From positions 1 through 64,000 of the forward strand of contig CAJOFE010000006.1 in the NCBI GenBank assembly GCA_905233825.1: a stretch of 64,000 nt of DNA. Direction: 5' to 3'. The notes beneath the pieces were generated by a model, which was given only the letters and a program-made list of their open reading frames with translations, was not told where the DNA came from and ran no database searches. The first letter of the stretch is position 1. Every line of letters begins with the position of its first letter. Position numbers and translations under genes: made by a program. Below are positions 14,758-23,278 of the stretch, piece by piece. Source of the DNA: an uncultured Prevotella sp. (lineage in GTDB: Bacteria; Bacteroidota; Bacteroidia; Bacteroidales; Bacteroidaceae).

Positions 14758-15500
14758 GCATTGACATCAATCCGAAATACGAACACTTACGGGCGTTCAT
14801 AGAGCGTATCCCTGACATGATGGAAGTTGAGGGAACGTATATCTATGGCGGCAGGCGAAACCTCATCGTGAAGATGACGGCGACGGATGGCACAGTACTC
14901 AATGTGAAGCGCTTCCAACAACCACGTTGGTTGAATCGCTTTATCTACTCTACGGGCATCCGAAACCCCAAAGGACGACGTGCTTTCACCTATCCTGCCA
15001 TCTTGTTGGCAAAGGGCATCGAGACGCCTGAAGCTGTGGCCTATATAGAAGACTGCAATACCATCGGACTGCTGCAACAAAGCTGGTTCGTCAGCATCCA
15101 GTGTCCCTACGAGCATCTCCTCTATGAGTTGGGTGATGCCAAGCCAGAGCTCTATGAGCCGATGGCTAAAACGCTGGCCCGTTTTGCTGCCCACATGCAC
15201 GACAAGGAAGTGCTGCATCTTGACTTCTCACCTGGGAATATCCTTTGGGAGGAAGGAGGGAGCTTTTCCATCGTTGATATCAACCGTATGCGCTTTGGTG
15301 CTGTCTCCATGAACGATGGTGCCAAGAGCTTTGCCCGCCTCTGGGGCCCCAAGCGGTTCATCCAGCTATTAGTAGAGGAATATGCCCATCAGCGTGGCTT
15401 TAATCCAGAGGCCTGCGTAGCTATCACTATGAAGGAGCGTACCCGCTTCTGGACACGCTATCAGAAGAAACGTGAAATGGAATTCAAATTGGAACTATGA
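14748..15500 (+). CDS. Lipopolysaccharide kinase-like protein (Kdo/heptose kinase family)
   Basis: A 250-residue protein-kinase-like fold of the InaA/RfaP/KdkA group, which phosphorylate Kdo or heptose in the LPS core. Visible features are a glycine-containing nucleotide loop (EVEGTYIYGGRRNLIVKM), VLNVKRF with the ATP-binding lysine, the catalytic loop HLDFSPGN (His157, Asp159, Asn164), and IVDINRM in place of DFG. The start is GTG 14748 within a repeat tract; the closest relatives would be expected to start at or before INPKYEHL. It ends in an ATGA overlap with the LicD gene. Position next to an LpxL-type acyltransferase and a GT9 supports a role in LPS core. Confidence 0.82.
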   Translation: MRRSIDINPKYEHLRAFIERIPDMMEVEGTYIYGGRRNLIVKMTATDGTVLNVKRFQQPRWLNRFIYSTGIRNPKGRRAFTYPAILLAKGIETPEAVAYIEDCNTIGLLQQSWFVSIQCPYEHLLYELGDAKPELYEPMAKTLARFAAHMHDKEVLHLDFSPGNILWEEGGSFSIVDINRMRFGAVSMNDGAKSFARLWGPKRFIQLLVEEYAHQRGFNPEACVAITMKERTRFWTRYQKKREMEFKLEL

Positions 15501-16336
15501 GACTACACAACGAGACCAACTACGATATCCGCATCCTCCAGCAGAAAATCATTGGCAACTTGGAAGCTATAGACCAAGTCTGCCGTGAGCATGGCCTGCG
15601 TTATTACCTCTGGGCAGGCACTATGTTGGGGGCTGTACGCCATAAGGGCTTTATCCCCTGGGATGACGATATGGACATCTGCATGCCACGACCCGACTAT
15701 GAGCAGCTCATCAGTCATTGGCGCGAGTGGTTGCCTCAGCCCTACGAGGTCATCGCCACTGAGACTGACCCCACCTATCCCTATCCGTTTGCCAAGATTG
15801 AAGATGCATCGACAACCGTCCTCGAGCGTCCTGACTTCAAATTTTTGGAAGGCGTTTATATTGATGTGTTCCCCATCGACGGTGTCCCTTCTGACGAGCA
15901 GAAGCGTAAGAAACATTTTAAGCATTACAAGTTCTGGCGCCATTTGCTCTTCTTGCGTGGTCGTGACCCCTTCAAACATGGGCACGGTCCTCGTTCGTGG
16001 TTGCCTTGGTTATTGCACAAGACGTTCTCGTTGGCCTGGTTGCAACGCAAGGTACGTAGCTACATGGTGAAATACGACTATGAGCAGTCTGCTTATGTTT
16101 GTGACTATGACGACGGACTGCGAGGCTGCATAGAAAAACGGGTTTTAGGCACTCCGCAGTTCTATCCCTTTGAGGACAAGCAGTTTATGGGCGTGGAGCA
16201 CTACGACGAATACCTCTCCAACAAATACGGGGACTATATGCAACTGCCCCCTGTGGAGAAGCAGATTCAGCACCACTTCTTTCGTTTAGACTTGAACCGT
16301 CCCTACAAGGAGACAACCATAGAAGAGATGATATGA
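15497..16336 (+). CDS. LicD family phosphotransferase
   Basis: A 279-residue LicD-domain protein. LicD enzymes use a nucleotidyltransferase fold to move phosphocholine or a similar phospho-group from a CDP-activated donor to cell-surface glycans. The signature is clear: YYLWAGTMLGAVRHKGFIPWDDDMDICMPRPDYE, with acidic metal ligands, followed by VYIDVFPIDGVP. It overlaps both neighbours by ATGA junctions (15497 and 16333), so translation is coupled. A second LicD protein (19429-20241) is clearly homologous along the whole length. A LicC-like nucleotidyltransferase is encoded 4 kb away and could supply an activated donor. Confidence 0.9.
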   Translation: MRLHNETNYDIRILQQKIIGNLEAIDQVCREHGLRYYLWAGTMLGAVRHKGFIPWDDDMDICMPRPDYEQLISHWREWLPQPYEVIATETDPTYPYPFAKIEDASTTVLERPDFKFLEGVYIDVFPIDGVPSDEQKRKKHFKHYKFWRHLLFLRGRDPFKHGHGPRSWLPWLLHKTFSLAWLQRKVRSYMVKYDYEQSAYVCDYDDGLRGCIEKRVLGTPQFYPFEDKQFMGVEHYDEYLSNKYGDYMQLPPVEKQIQHHFFRLDLNRPYKETTIEEMI

Positions 16337-17340
16337 AGATACTCGTTGTCCGCTTCCGACAGATGGGTGATGCCATCCTGGCCACACCGTTGCTCAGCAC
16401 ACTGAGGAAGAACTTCCCAGATGCCGAAATCGATTTTGTGCTCAATAAGCGCATAGCCCCCCTCTTCGAGGGCCATCCGGCCATCAGTCGTATCATCACC
16501 TTCACTGACGATGAACGGCATTCGTTCTTTACCTATATCCGTAAGGTGTGGCGCATTGTTCATCAGACACGTTATGATGCCATCATCGACATGCGCTCTA
16601 CTGTTAATACCATGCTCTTTGCCCTTTTCTCCCTGCGCAGCAAATGGCGTATCGGCATTAGAAAACCTTATACATGGGGCATTTTCAACCATCGCTTTGA
16701 GGGGTGTGAGGACAATGAGAGCATGATAGACCACAACCTGAAACTGAGCCTTCCCCTTCGAGGGCAGGACGAACGGGACTGGATAGTAGAAAGGAACCTC
16801 TCGCTGAGCATCACGGAAAAGGAAAAACAGGACTTCCGTAGCTATATGGAGCACCAAGGCATCGATTTCAGCTGTCCTGTGCTACTTATCGGCGTGACGG
16901 CAAAATTGGAACACAAAACATGGCCGGAAGACAGAATGACTGAGACTTTGCGTCGCTTCATCGAGGCCTATCCCCAGTGGCAGCTCATCTTCAACTATGC
17001 TCCAGGCCGTGAAGCCGAGAATGCCCGTCGCATCTGTGAACAGTTGGAATGCCCCCCAAATGTGGTGATGAACGTCGAAGCCAAAAGTCCTCGTCAGCTG
17101 GCCGCTATGGCAGCCAACTGTTCTGCCTACTTCGGTAACGAAGGGGGCACCCGCCATATTGTCCATGCGATGGGGCGTCCTTCATTGGTCATCTGTTCGC
17201 CTGGTGCCAGCAAGACTACCTGGCTGCCTCAGGATACTGATATTCTGGCTATTGGTATTGATGCCGTGAGCTATGACCTCATTACCGTAGATAAGGTGTG
17301 GCCGGAACTGCAACGGTTCTGCGAAACATTATTGAAATAG
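16333..17340 (+). CDS. Glycosyltransferase family 9 (heptosyltransferase-like)
   Basis: A 335-residue GT9 protein beginning MKILVVRFRQMGDAILATPLLSTLRKNFPDAEID, the family hallmark. The second Rossmann half has VLLIGVTAKLEHKTWPEDRM and YFGNEGGTRHIVHAMGRPSLVI, the nucleotide-sugar binding region. GT9 enzymes add heptose or related sugars to LPS core at the cytoplasmic face of the inner membrane; whether heptose is used here is not shown. It starts inside the stop of the LicD gene and is followed after 4 bp by a GT2 gene. Confidence 0.9.
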   Translation: MKILVVRFRQMGDAILATPLLSTLRKNFPDAEIDFVLNKRIAPLFEGHPAISRIITFTDDERHSFFTYIRKVWRIVHQTRYDAIIDMRSTVNTMLFALFSLRSKWRIGIRKPYTWGIFNHRFEGCEDNESMIDHNLKLSLPLRGQDERDWIVERNLSLSITEKEKQDFRSYMEHQGIDFSCPVLLIGVTAKLEHKTWPEDRMTETLRRFIEAYPQWQLIFNYAPGREAENARRICEQLECPPNVVMNVEAKSPRQLAAMAANCSAYFGNEGGTRHIVHAMGRPSLVICSPGASKTTWLPQDTDILAIGIDAVSYDLITVDKVWPELQRFCETLLK

Positions 17341-17344
17341 GGAA

Positions 17345-18247
17345 ATGGTATCATTCGTCATCTTAAACTATAATAGCAGCGAACTGGTTAGGAAGTGCGT
17401 GGCCAGCATCAAGGAATATATGCCGGCCGACAGCTATGAGATCATTGTCGTTGATAATGGTAGTCGCCCTGAAGAATATGCACTCTTAGACGGGATGCAG
17501 AGCGAACATTGCCGCATTGTCCGTAAAGAAGTGAATACTGGCTTCGGCACAGGCAATATGATTGGTGCCAGTGTGGCACAAGGCCGCTATCTCTGCTTTC
17601 TCAACAGCGACGTCTTCCTGGTCGAGGACTGTGTCACACCGCTATGCCAGTATCTCGACAGCCATCCAGACGTGGGTTGTATAACCCCCGTGCAGCAGAA
17701 GACCAGTGGATGCCGTTCGCGCTCTTTCCGTCACGATACAGGTATCTGGCACGAGCTGGTGGGCGACAGTATCCGTGAGCGATTCCTGCCCAGGAAGTTT
17801 CCGCCTCGCGACAGCATCCTCAAAGAAAGTACGGAGCCCGTCAGCGTGATGCAGATTAACGGGTCGTTCATGCTCTTTCCTGCCGAGAAGTTCTGGGCTA
17901 TAGGAGGCTTCGACACCAGCATCTTCCTTTATTACGAGGAGTACGACCTGGCTAAGCGCCTGCAGATGCATGGGTGGAAACGTATGGTACATCCCCGCTA
18001 CACCTTCCTCCATGTGCATGATGCCTCCACCTCGGCTATGCGCCGACAGGCATTGCGTGAGAGCTATGTTTCCCGGATTTATACCTACAGGAAATATCAC
18101 GGCATGCTCACCACATTCATCTATCAGGCCATTCTGACCCTACAGCTCATTTTCAAACCCAAGAAATGGTATATCCTGCCCACAGCGGCGAGCAGGCATG
18201 TGCTGGCGCACTCTATGCGCCACCAAGCAAACGGGCATAAAGGCTGA
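17345..18247 (+). CDS. Glycosyltransferase family 2
   Basis: A 300-residue GT2 enzyme with the standard opening VSFVILNYNSSELVRKCVASI, YEIIVVDNGS, the nucleotide-sugar/metal motif FLNSDVFL, and GGFDTSIFLYYEEYDLAKRLQMHGW in the acceptor half. This resembles rhamnosyltransferase-like members of the family. It is the last gene of the forward envelope operon and its last 35 bp overlap the convergent GT4 gene. Sugar and acceptor are unknown. Confidence 0.9.
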   Translation: MVSFVILNYNSSELVRKCVASIKEYMPADSYEIIVVDNGSRPEEYALLDGMQSEHCRIVRKEVNTGFGTGNMIGASVAQGRYLCFLNSDVFLVEDCVTPLCQYLDSHPDVGCITPVQQKTSGCRSRSFRHDTGIWHELVGDSIRERFLPRKFPPRDSILKESTEPVSVMQINGSFMLFPAEKFWAIGGFDTSIFLYYEEYDLAKRLQMHGWKRMVHPRYTFLHVHDASTSAMRRQALRESYVSRIYTYRKYHGMLTTFIYQAILTLQLIFKPKKWYILPTAASRHVLAHSMRHQANGHKG

Positions 18248-19289
18248 TATACTGTTGCGTGTATCGTTCATAAGAGAAATCTTGAGAATGATGCAGGGCA
18301 GCCGTGGCAGCCTCGCTGTCTTTTTGCCAGCTGGAAAGTCCTTGCCTGACCGTGGCTGCCATGGCCTCAGGGGCATAGTCGTCGAAGTAGGTGGCATGGC
18401 TGCCGCATATCTCAGGCAGGCTGCTGAAACGGGAAGTGAAGACCTTGCAACGGAAGCGCATGGCCTCAAGCACAGGGATGCCGAAGCCCTCCAGACGGCT
18501 GGGAAACAGGAAGGCTTGGGCATGGGCATAGAGCCAGCGCTTTTCCTCGTCTCTGATCTTCCCGGTCATGACGACGCGCCCCTCGCCCTGTTCGCTGACA
18601 AGCCTGCGCAGTTCCTGGGCAAAGACGAAATGGTCGTCGCCGCAGATATATAGCTTGTGGTCGGGAAAGTGGTGCATCATGGGCACGAGGGTCTGGAAGT
18701 TCTTCTTCTCGCGTATCTGGCCGATGGTGAAGAAGAAGGGCTCGTGGTCGCTGCTGACGAAGGCAGGGCGCTGTTGTGGCTCGTCTTCATGACTGGCAAT
18801 GCCGTTGTAGATGACATCTATAGGAGTAAGGAGTGAGGAGTTAGGAGTAAGTGACGGATAGTGCTGGAAAATGTCGTCCTTCACATACTGGGAGATGCAC
18901 GTCAGGTGGTCGCTGCGCCGCATGCGCCACCACAGCTGCACCACATGGCGCAGACGGTGGAGTCCGCTCTTCTCACGCAGAAAATTCAAGTCGTGCACGG
19001 TGAGCAGCTGCACCGTCCGGCTGTCGCCGCCACGCAGATGGAACTGCTGGTCGGTGGCATGCCACAGGTCGATGTGCTTGTCCAGTTTCTTCAAGTCCTC
19101 ACGCTTACGGCTGCGACGGATATAGTCGATGTGCGCCCCGAATGTTCCCACAAGATGGTCGGGCACTATGAATATAAAATGTATATCCGAAAGCGGGGTC
19201 TGAGCCAGCAACGGGGCGTAGTTGCGGGCTATCTCGCCAAAACCATTCACGTCGGCCAAGTGTGAGAAATCTATCAGGACATTATACAT
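18213..19289 (-). CDS. Glycosyltransferase family 4-type, with in-frame repeat
   Basis: A 358-residue GT-B glycosyltransferase. The C-terminal donor-binding half is clear: FFFTIGQIREKKNFQTLVPMM, GKIRDEEKRWLYAHAQAFLFPSRLEGFGIPVLEAM. The N-terminal half has DFSHLADVNGFGEIARNYAPLL and LLTVHDLNFL. Between FQHYPS and IDVIYNG a period-7 tract (18820-18853) encodes about 11 extra residues (LTPNSSLLTP). The gene heads, or stands next to, a minus-strand group with LicD, LicC-like and HisC-like genes. Sugar specificity is unknown. Confidence 0.88.
   Translation of the reverse strand: MYNVLIDFSHLADVNGFGEIARNYAPLLAQTPLSDIHFIFIVPDHLVGTFGAHIDYIRRSRKREDLKKLDKHIDLWHATDQQFHLRGGDSRTVQLLTVHDLNFLREKSGLHRLRHVVQLWWRMRRSDHLTCISQYVKDDIFQHYPSLTPNSSLLTPIDVIYNGIASHEDEPQQRPAFVSSDHEPFFFTIGQIREKKNFQTLVPMMHHFPDHKLYICGDDHFVFAQELRRLVSEQGEGRVVMTGKIRDEEKRWLYAHAQAFLFPSRLEGFGIPVLEAMRFRCKVFTSRFSSLPEICGSHATYFDDYAPEAMAATVRQGLSSWQKDSEAATAALHHSQDFSYERYTQQYISLYARLLGGA
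18820..18853. repeat. Period-7 tract inside the GT4 gene
   Basis: The plus strand reads AGGAGTA, AGGAGTG, AGGAGTT, AGGAGTA in exact 7-nt register. It is translated on the minus strand within a loop of the glycosyltransferase. Confidence 0.8.
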
Positions 19290-19438
19290 TTCTTTTTCTT
19301 TAATTTAGAATTTAGGTTTTAGAGGTGTTGCCCTGCGGGCAAGTAAGATTTTAGATGTTAGAAGTACTTCCTACTTCTTCCTTTCTACTCGGCGTAGCCG
19401 ACACCTCTTAATTCTTCCTTCTTCCTTCTTAACTCCTG
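19290..19438. repeat. Intergenic composite repeat with hairpin cores
   Basis: Heptamer-like TTTAGAA/TTTAGGT and CTTCCTA/CTTCTTC units flank two short hairpins: TTGCCCTGCGGGCAA-like at about 19328-19342, and CTCGGCGTAGCCGA at about 19388-19401. It is the same composite type as 58497-58860 and abuts the stop of the LicD gene. Confidence 0.75.
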
Positions 19439-20241
19439 TAGGGTTTGTCGAAATCCAGTACGTGGAAGTTATGCTGGCGTTGGTGGTCGCCATCGGGGAT
19501 GGTCATGTAATCGCCATATTTATGGCTGAGGTAGGTGTGGTATTGCTCTACGCCCAGCACCGTCTCGCCCTCGAAAGGGTAGGGGGTAGGCGTGCCCAGC
19601 ACCTCTTTCTTCATGGCTCCGTGCCGACCGTCGTCATAGTCGGCCACAAGGGTTGACTGCTCGTAGTCGTACTTCAGCAGCAGTCGGCGAATCTTCTGCT
19701 GTACGCCCTGCATGGTATAGACCTTGCGACAGAGCAGGGGTACCCACGACGAAGGGCCGTGGCCATGCTTGTAGGGGTCGCGATGGATGAGGTAGAGCAC
19801 ACGCTTCCAGTATTCGTAGCGGGCGAAATGGAAACGGGTGGTGAGTGGTAAGTGGTGAACGGAGGGCACACCGTCGATGGGAAACACATCTATATAAATG
19901 CCACCCAGATAGTGTAGGTGAGTGCGTTCGATGAGGGTGGTGCTGGCATCCTGCACTTTGCCGAAGGGTAGGGGATATTGCCTGTCGTTTTCGGCACACA
20001 CAAACTCGTAAGGCTCTGGTAGCCACTCACGACTATGGGCAATGAACTGCTCATAGTCAGGGCGTGGCATGGCAATGTCGATGTCGTCGTCCCAAGGAAT
20101 AAACCCCTTATGACGTACTGCCCCAATCATCGTGCCTGCCCAAATGTAGTAGCACAACTGATGCTCGCGGCAGGTCTTATCCACCGCCATCAGGATGCGC
20201 AGGATGCGCTTATGCAGCATATCAACGTCGTAGGTCGCCAT
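19429..20241 (-). CDS. LicD family phosphotransferase (second copy)
   Basis: A 270-residue LicD protein homologous to the product of 15497-16336 (shared YYIWAGTMIGAVRHKGFIPWDDDIDIAMPRPDYEQFI, IYIDVFPIDGVPS, and the C-terminal YDYEQSTLVADYDDG and YLSHKYGDYM). It is expected to transfer a phospho-linked group to a surface glycan. About three to ten residues after DGVPS (VHHLPLTT) are encoded by a period-7 tract (19836-19860) and differ from the paralogue. It lies 8 bp downstream of the LicC-like gene, so the two are probably co-transcribed, and this one is the likelier user of that donor. Confidence 0.9.
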   Translation of the reverse strand: MATYDVDMLHKRILRILMAVDKTCREHQLCYYIWAGTMIGAVRHKGFIPWDDDIDIAMPRPDYEQFIAHSREWLPEPYEFVCAENDRQYPLPFGKVQDASTTLIERTHLHYLGGIYIDVFPIDGVPSVHHLPLTTRFHFARYEYWKRVLYLIHRDPYKHGHGPSSWVPLLCRKVYTMQGVQQKIRRLLLKYDYEQSTLVADYDDGRHGAMKKEVLGTPTPYPFEGETVLGVEQYHTYLSHKYGDYMTIPDGDHQRQHNFHVLDFDKPYRS

Positions 20242-20249
20242 AAAAACTC

Positions 20250-20978
20250 CTAACTTCTCCCCTCAAAAAGTGCCTTTGCCCTAAAGTAGTCTTCGGGCGT
20301 GTCCAGCTCGTAGCTGAAGAGGTCGGTAGTATCTACCACACGGAAGGTGTGTCCTTGAGGGATAAGGCGCTCAAATGCCCGTTCATAGAAGTCGTTGATG
20401 CGCTTTTCCGTCAGTATCATCTGATCCAGCTCCTCGGCAAGCGCCTCGCTATATTTGGCCGTAATCTTTTCTATACCCACACTTTCGCCCAGGGCGTCCT
20501 CAGGGCGACAGGTCTTGTTGATTTCGGTGATGCACATATTGCGATCTACCACCACCTTCATTTCTTCCTCGCCCAGTTCGTGACGATTCAGTGCCAGGGC
20601 AGAGCATTTTTGACGAGCCACACGCAACACGGCCTCGGCATCGCAGAGAATGTCGCTGTCCATCAGCAGGAATTCCTGTCCACGTACTATCTGCATGGCC
20701 ATCCATAGCGAGAAGATGTTGTTGTTGTGCTCGTAGTCTTCGTTATGGGAGAAATGAATGGTGATGCGAGGTGCCAGATAAGAGGTGAGCGCCTGCTGAA
20801 TCATCTCGCCCTTGTAGCCAGTAACTACTAGGAAATCTTTGATGCCTGCTGCCACCATCGCATCGACGGTGCGTTGCAGCAAGGTCTTGCTACCTATGGT
20901 GAGCAGGCATTTCGGCCTCTCGCTGGTCAATGGGCGCAGGCGTTTGGCCATGCCCGCAGCTAAGATGACTCCAATCAT
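20250..20978 (-). CDS. LicC-like sugar/choline-phosphate nucleotidyltransferase
   Basis: A 242-residue NTP-transferase. The signature GVILAAGMAKRLRPLTSERPKCLLTIGSKTLL binds nucleotide and pyrophosphate; LLMDSDILCD carries the metal-binding aspartate, and DTTDLFSYELDTPEDYFRAKAL closes the fold. Size and C-terminal motif resemble LicC and PntC-type cytidylyltransferases, which make CDP-choline or CDP-aminoalkylphosphonate, more than glucose-1-phosphate enzymes. It sits between the second LicD gene and a HisC-like aminotransferase, suggesting that the three together make and attach an amine-bearing phospho-group. The exact substrate is not known. Confidence 0.8.
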   Translation of the reverse strand: MIGVILAAGMAKRLRPLTSERPKCLLTIGSKTLLQRTVDAMVAAGIKDFLVVTGYKGEMIQQALTSYLAPRITIHFSHNEDYEHNNNIFSLWMAMQIVRGQEFLLMDSDILCDAEAVLRVARQKCSALALNRHELGEEEMKVVVDRNMCITEINKTCRPEDALGESVGIEKITAKYSEALAEELDQMILTEKRINDFYERAFERLIPQGHTFRVVDTTDLFSYELDTPEDYFRAKALFEGRS

Positions 20979-20990
20979 TACTTTTACTCC

Positions 20991-22043
20991 TTATTCCTTA
21001 CTACTTACTACTCTCAATATCGTATCGACTACCGTCTGCGTCTGCTCCTTGCGCCCTAAGGTAATGCGTAGGCACGATTCCAAGCCCTTGTCGGTCATAA
21101 ACTTGATCTTATAGTGCTGTTCGGCCAGCGCCTGCTGCAAGCGTTCCTTGATTTCAATGGGGTACTTGATGAGGATGAAGTTGGCCACACTCTTATACAC
21201 TTTGAAGCTAGGCTTGCTGCCCAGTTCCTTCTTGTATAGCTGGCGCCCCCATTCCATATCATCGGCCACGCGACGGTAGTGTTCGTCGCTGTCAAGGGCG
21301 GCCAACGCCACAGCTTCCGAGAAGCGGTTGTAGCCTAAATACTTGTTGATATAGCTCACGAAGTGGTCGTGCCCCTCGCCGATGAAGCCGAAACCGCAAC
21401 GTAGCCCAGGCAGACCGTAGAACTTCGACAAAGTACGCGAGATGATTAGGTTGCGATAGCGTTTTACCAACGGAGCAATGTAATCGGTGTCGCTGGTGAT
21501 AAAGCTGGCGTAAGCCTCGTCGATGAGTACCATTGTGTCCTGAGGGATGTTCTCCATGATGTGTCCTATCTCCTCGCTTGTCAGACTGTTGCCCGTAGGA
21601 TTGTTGGGTGAGGCCAGCAGCAGCATGCGGGGATGAATGCGGTTGGTGTATTCAATCACCTCATCGACGTCGTAGGCAAAGGTGTCGTCCTGCTCGTGCA
21701 GGGGATACATCTCAAATGTGCCATAGCATTCGCTTGCTACTTTGTTGTAGTACCACCACGAATACTCGGGAATAAGTATCTTTTTGTTGTCACCCTTCAT
21801 CAAGTAGTAATGGATAGCGTTCTTCAGGATGTCCTCACCACCATAGGCCAACAGCACCTGTTCCTCGGGCACGCCATAGATTTCGCTTAGGCGCACGCTG
21901 ACCACGCTTTTCTTTCCCTGGTCGTAGATGCGGGTGTAGAAGCACAGCGTCTTCGGGTCGAATGTTCTGATGGCTTCCACCACTTTCTCGCTGGGTTCAA
22001 AGTTAAACTCGTTCCTGTCTAAATAATTCAATGTTTCTTGCAT
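20991..22043 (-). CDS. HisC-like PLP aminotransferase
   Basis: A 350-residue class I/II aminotransferase of the histidinol-phosphate type. Motifs are LAYGGEDILKNAIHYYL, ASPNNPTGNSLT, IDEAYASF, and the PLP lysine in SRTLSKFYGLPGLRCGF. No other histidine-synthesis gene is nearby. Its place directly upstream of a LicC-like transferase (12-bp gap) and LicD suggests an aminotransferase for a phosphorylated or phosphonate amine, or a CobD-like decarboxylase, not histidine synthesis. The last residues (VVSSKE) are encoded by a period-7 tract (20986-21012). A promoter box lies at 22062-22069. Confidence 0.82.
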   Translation of the reverse strand: MQETLNYLDRNEFNFEPSEKVVEAIRTFDPKTLCFYTRIYDQGKKSVVSVRLSEIYGVPEEQVLLAYGGEDILKNAIHYYLMKGDNKKILIPEYSWWYYNKVASECYGTFEMYPLHEQDDTFAYDVDEVIEYTNRIHPRMLLLASPNNPTGNSLTSEEIGHIMENIPQDTMVLIDEAYASFITSDTDYIAPLVKRYRNLIISRTLSKFYGLPGLRCGFGFIGEGHDHFVSYINKYLGYNRFSEAVALAALDSDEHYRRVADDMEWGRQLYKKELGSKPSFKVYKSVANFILIKYPIEIKERLQQALAEQHYKIKFMTDKGLESCLRITLGRKEQTQTVVDTILRVVSSKE

Positions 22044-22061
22044 ATTCTTTCAAATTTGCTG

Positions 22062-22120
22062 CAAAGGTACAAAATAATTGTGATAATAAAATATGAATTA
22101 TGAATTATTTTGTACCTTTG
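22062..22120. promoter_or_regulatory. Divergent promoter region with an 18-bp perfect inverted repeat
   Basis: CAAAGGTACAAAATAATT (22062-22079) and AATTATTTTGTACCTTTG (22103-22120) are exact inverted copies with a 23-bp centre. Each arm holds a TACCTTTG -7 box, one facing the HisC-like gene and one facing the GT4 gene at 22130. No clear -33 element accompanies either. Confidence 0.75.
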
Positions 22121-22129
22121 CACCCAATT

Positions 22130-23278
22130 ATGGCAGAAAGGACCATCATAGGGTTTGATGCAAAACGCATCGTGCGCAATGGTACGGGCTTAGGCAGCTA
22201 TGGACGGACGTTGGTGAACGACCTCGCGAGGTTGGATGAGTTCGACCTGCGTCTTTATGTGCCTGATGGTGGTATGGTGCAGCTGCGTTCACAGATTGTG
22301 GGGCGCGCGAACGTATCTTTCTGCTATCCTCCTCATGCCTTCACCTCGTTGGGAAAGGCACTTTGGCGCAGCAGAGGAGTGGTGAAACAGATGAGTGCCG
22401 ACGGGGTGCAGCTCTATCATGGCCTGTCGGGCGAGCTGCCTCGTGGCATCAGCGAGAGTGGAATCCGTACGGTCGTTACCATTCATGATCTTATCTTTAT
22501 GCGTCATCCGGAATATTACAACCGTGCTGATGTGAAGATTTATACCAAGAAGTTCTTCCGTACCTTGCGTGAGGCTGATCGCATCGTGGCTATCAGTGAG
22601 TGTACGCGTCGTGACATCTGCGAGCTGGGCGAGATTGACGCTTCTCGGGTAGATGTAATATATCAGAGCTATGCACCGCGTTTCACTGAAGAGCCAGAGC
22701 CGGCAAAGATGTGGCAGGTGCGTGAGAAGTACGACTTGCCCGATCGCTATGTGCTCTGCGTGGGCAGCATTGAGGAGCGGAAGAATGTGCTGCTGGCCGT
22801 GAAGGCGCTGCATCGGCTGCCAGATGATGTGTCGCTGGTCATCGTAGGGCGCCAGACGCCTTATTCCGACAGGGTACACGAGTATGTTTTCGAGCATCGC
22901 ATGCACAGCCGCGTGCAGATGTTGCATTATGTACCCGACGACGACTTGCCAGCCCTCTATCGCATGGCTGACTGCTTCGTCTATCCTTCTCGTTATGAGG
23001 GCTTTGGCATTCCCATTATCGAGGCTATCAGTCAGGGGCTGCCTGTGGTGGCCTGTACGGGCTCATGCTTGGAGGAGGCGGGCGGTCCTGACAGCCTCTA
23101 TGTCGATCCTGATGATGAGGAGGCGATGGCACAGGCTATCAGTCAGGTGCTTTTCGGTGCTCCTGGCCGTGAACAACGTGTAGAGCGCAGCAGACAGTAT
23201 ATCCGCAAGTTTGAGAATGCCAATACTGCCCGTCGTGTGGCCGATTTATATCAAGAGCTATTATGGAAACAAAACTGA
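22130..23278 (+). CDS. Glycosyltransferase family 4
   Basis: A 382-residue GT-B enzyme. The start MAERTIIGFDAKRIVRNGTGLGSYGRTL is chosen at 22130 because the promoter box ends at 22120; an ATG at 22100 would lie within the promoter. The N-terminal acceptor domain has TVVTIHDLIFMRHPEYYNRADVKIY. The donor domain has YVLCVGSIEERKNVLLAVKAL, and ALYRMADCFVYPSRYEGFGIPIIEAISQGLPVVAC with the family's E-x7-E. It probably works on the same surface glycan as its neighbours. Its 3' end overlaps a 56-codon small gene by 16 bp. Confidence 0.9.
   Translation: MAERTIIGFDAKRIVRNGTGLGSYGRTLVNDLARLDEFDLRLYVPDGGMVQLRSQIVGRANVSFCYPPHAFTSLGKALWRSRGVVKQMSADGVQLYHGLSGELPRGISESGIRTVVTIHDLIFMRHPEYYNRADVKIYTKKFFRTLREADRIVAISECTRRDICELGEIDASRVDVIYQSYAPRFTEEPEPAKMWQVREKYDLPDRYVLCVGSIEERKNVLLAVKALHRLPDDVSLVIVGRQTPYSDRVHEYVFEHRMHSRVQMLHYVPDDDLPALYRMADCFVYPSRYEGFGIPIIEAISQGLPVVACTGSCLEEAGGPDSLYVDPDDEEAMAQAISQVLFGAPGREQRVERSRQYIRKFENANTARRVADLYQELLWKQN

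Noticed and set aside
22062..22120. A phase-variable invertible promoter
   Set aside because: The centre is only 23 bp and the promoter boxes lie in the arms, so inversion would leave both promoters unchanged; no recombinase gene is nearby. It is kept only as an operator or hairpin candidate.
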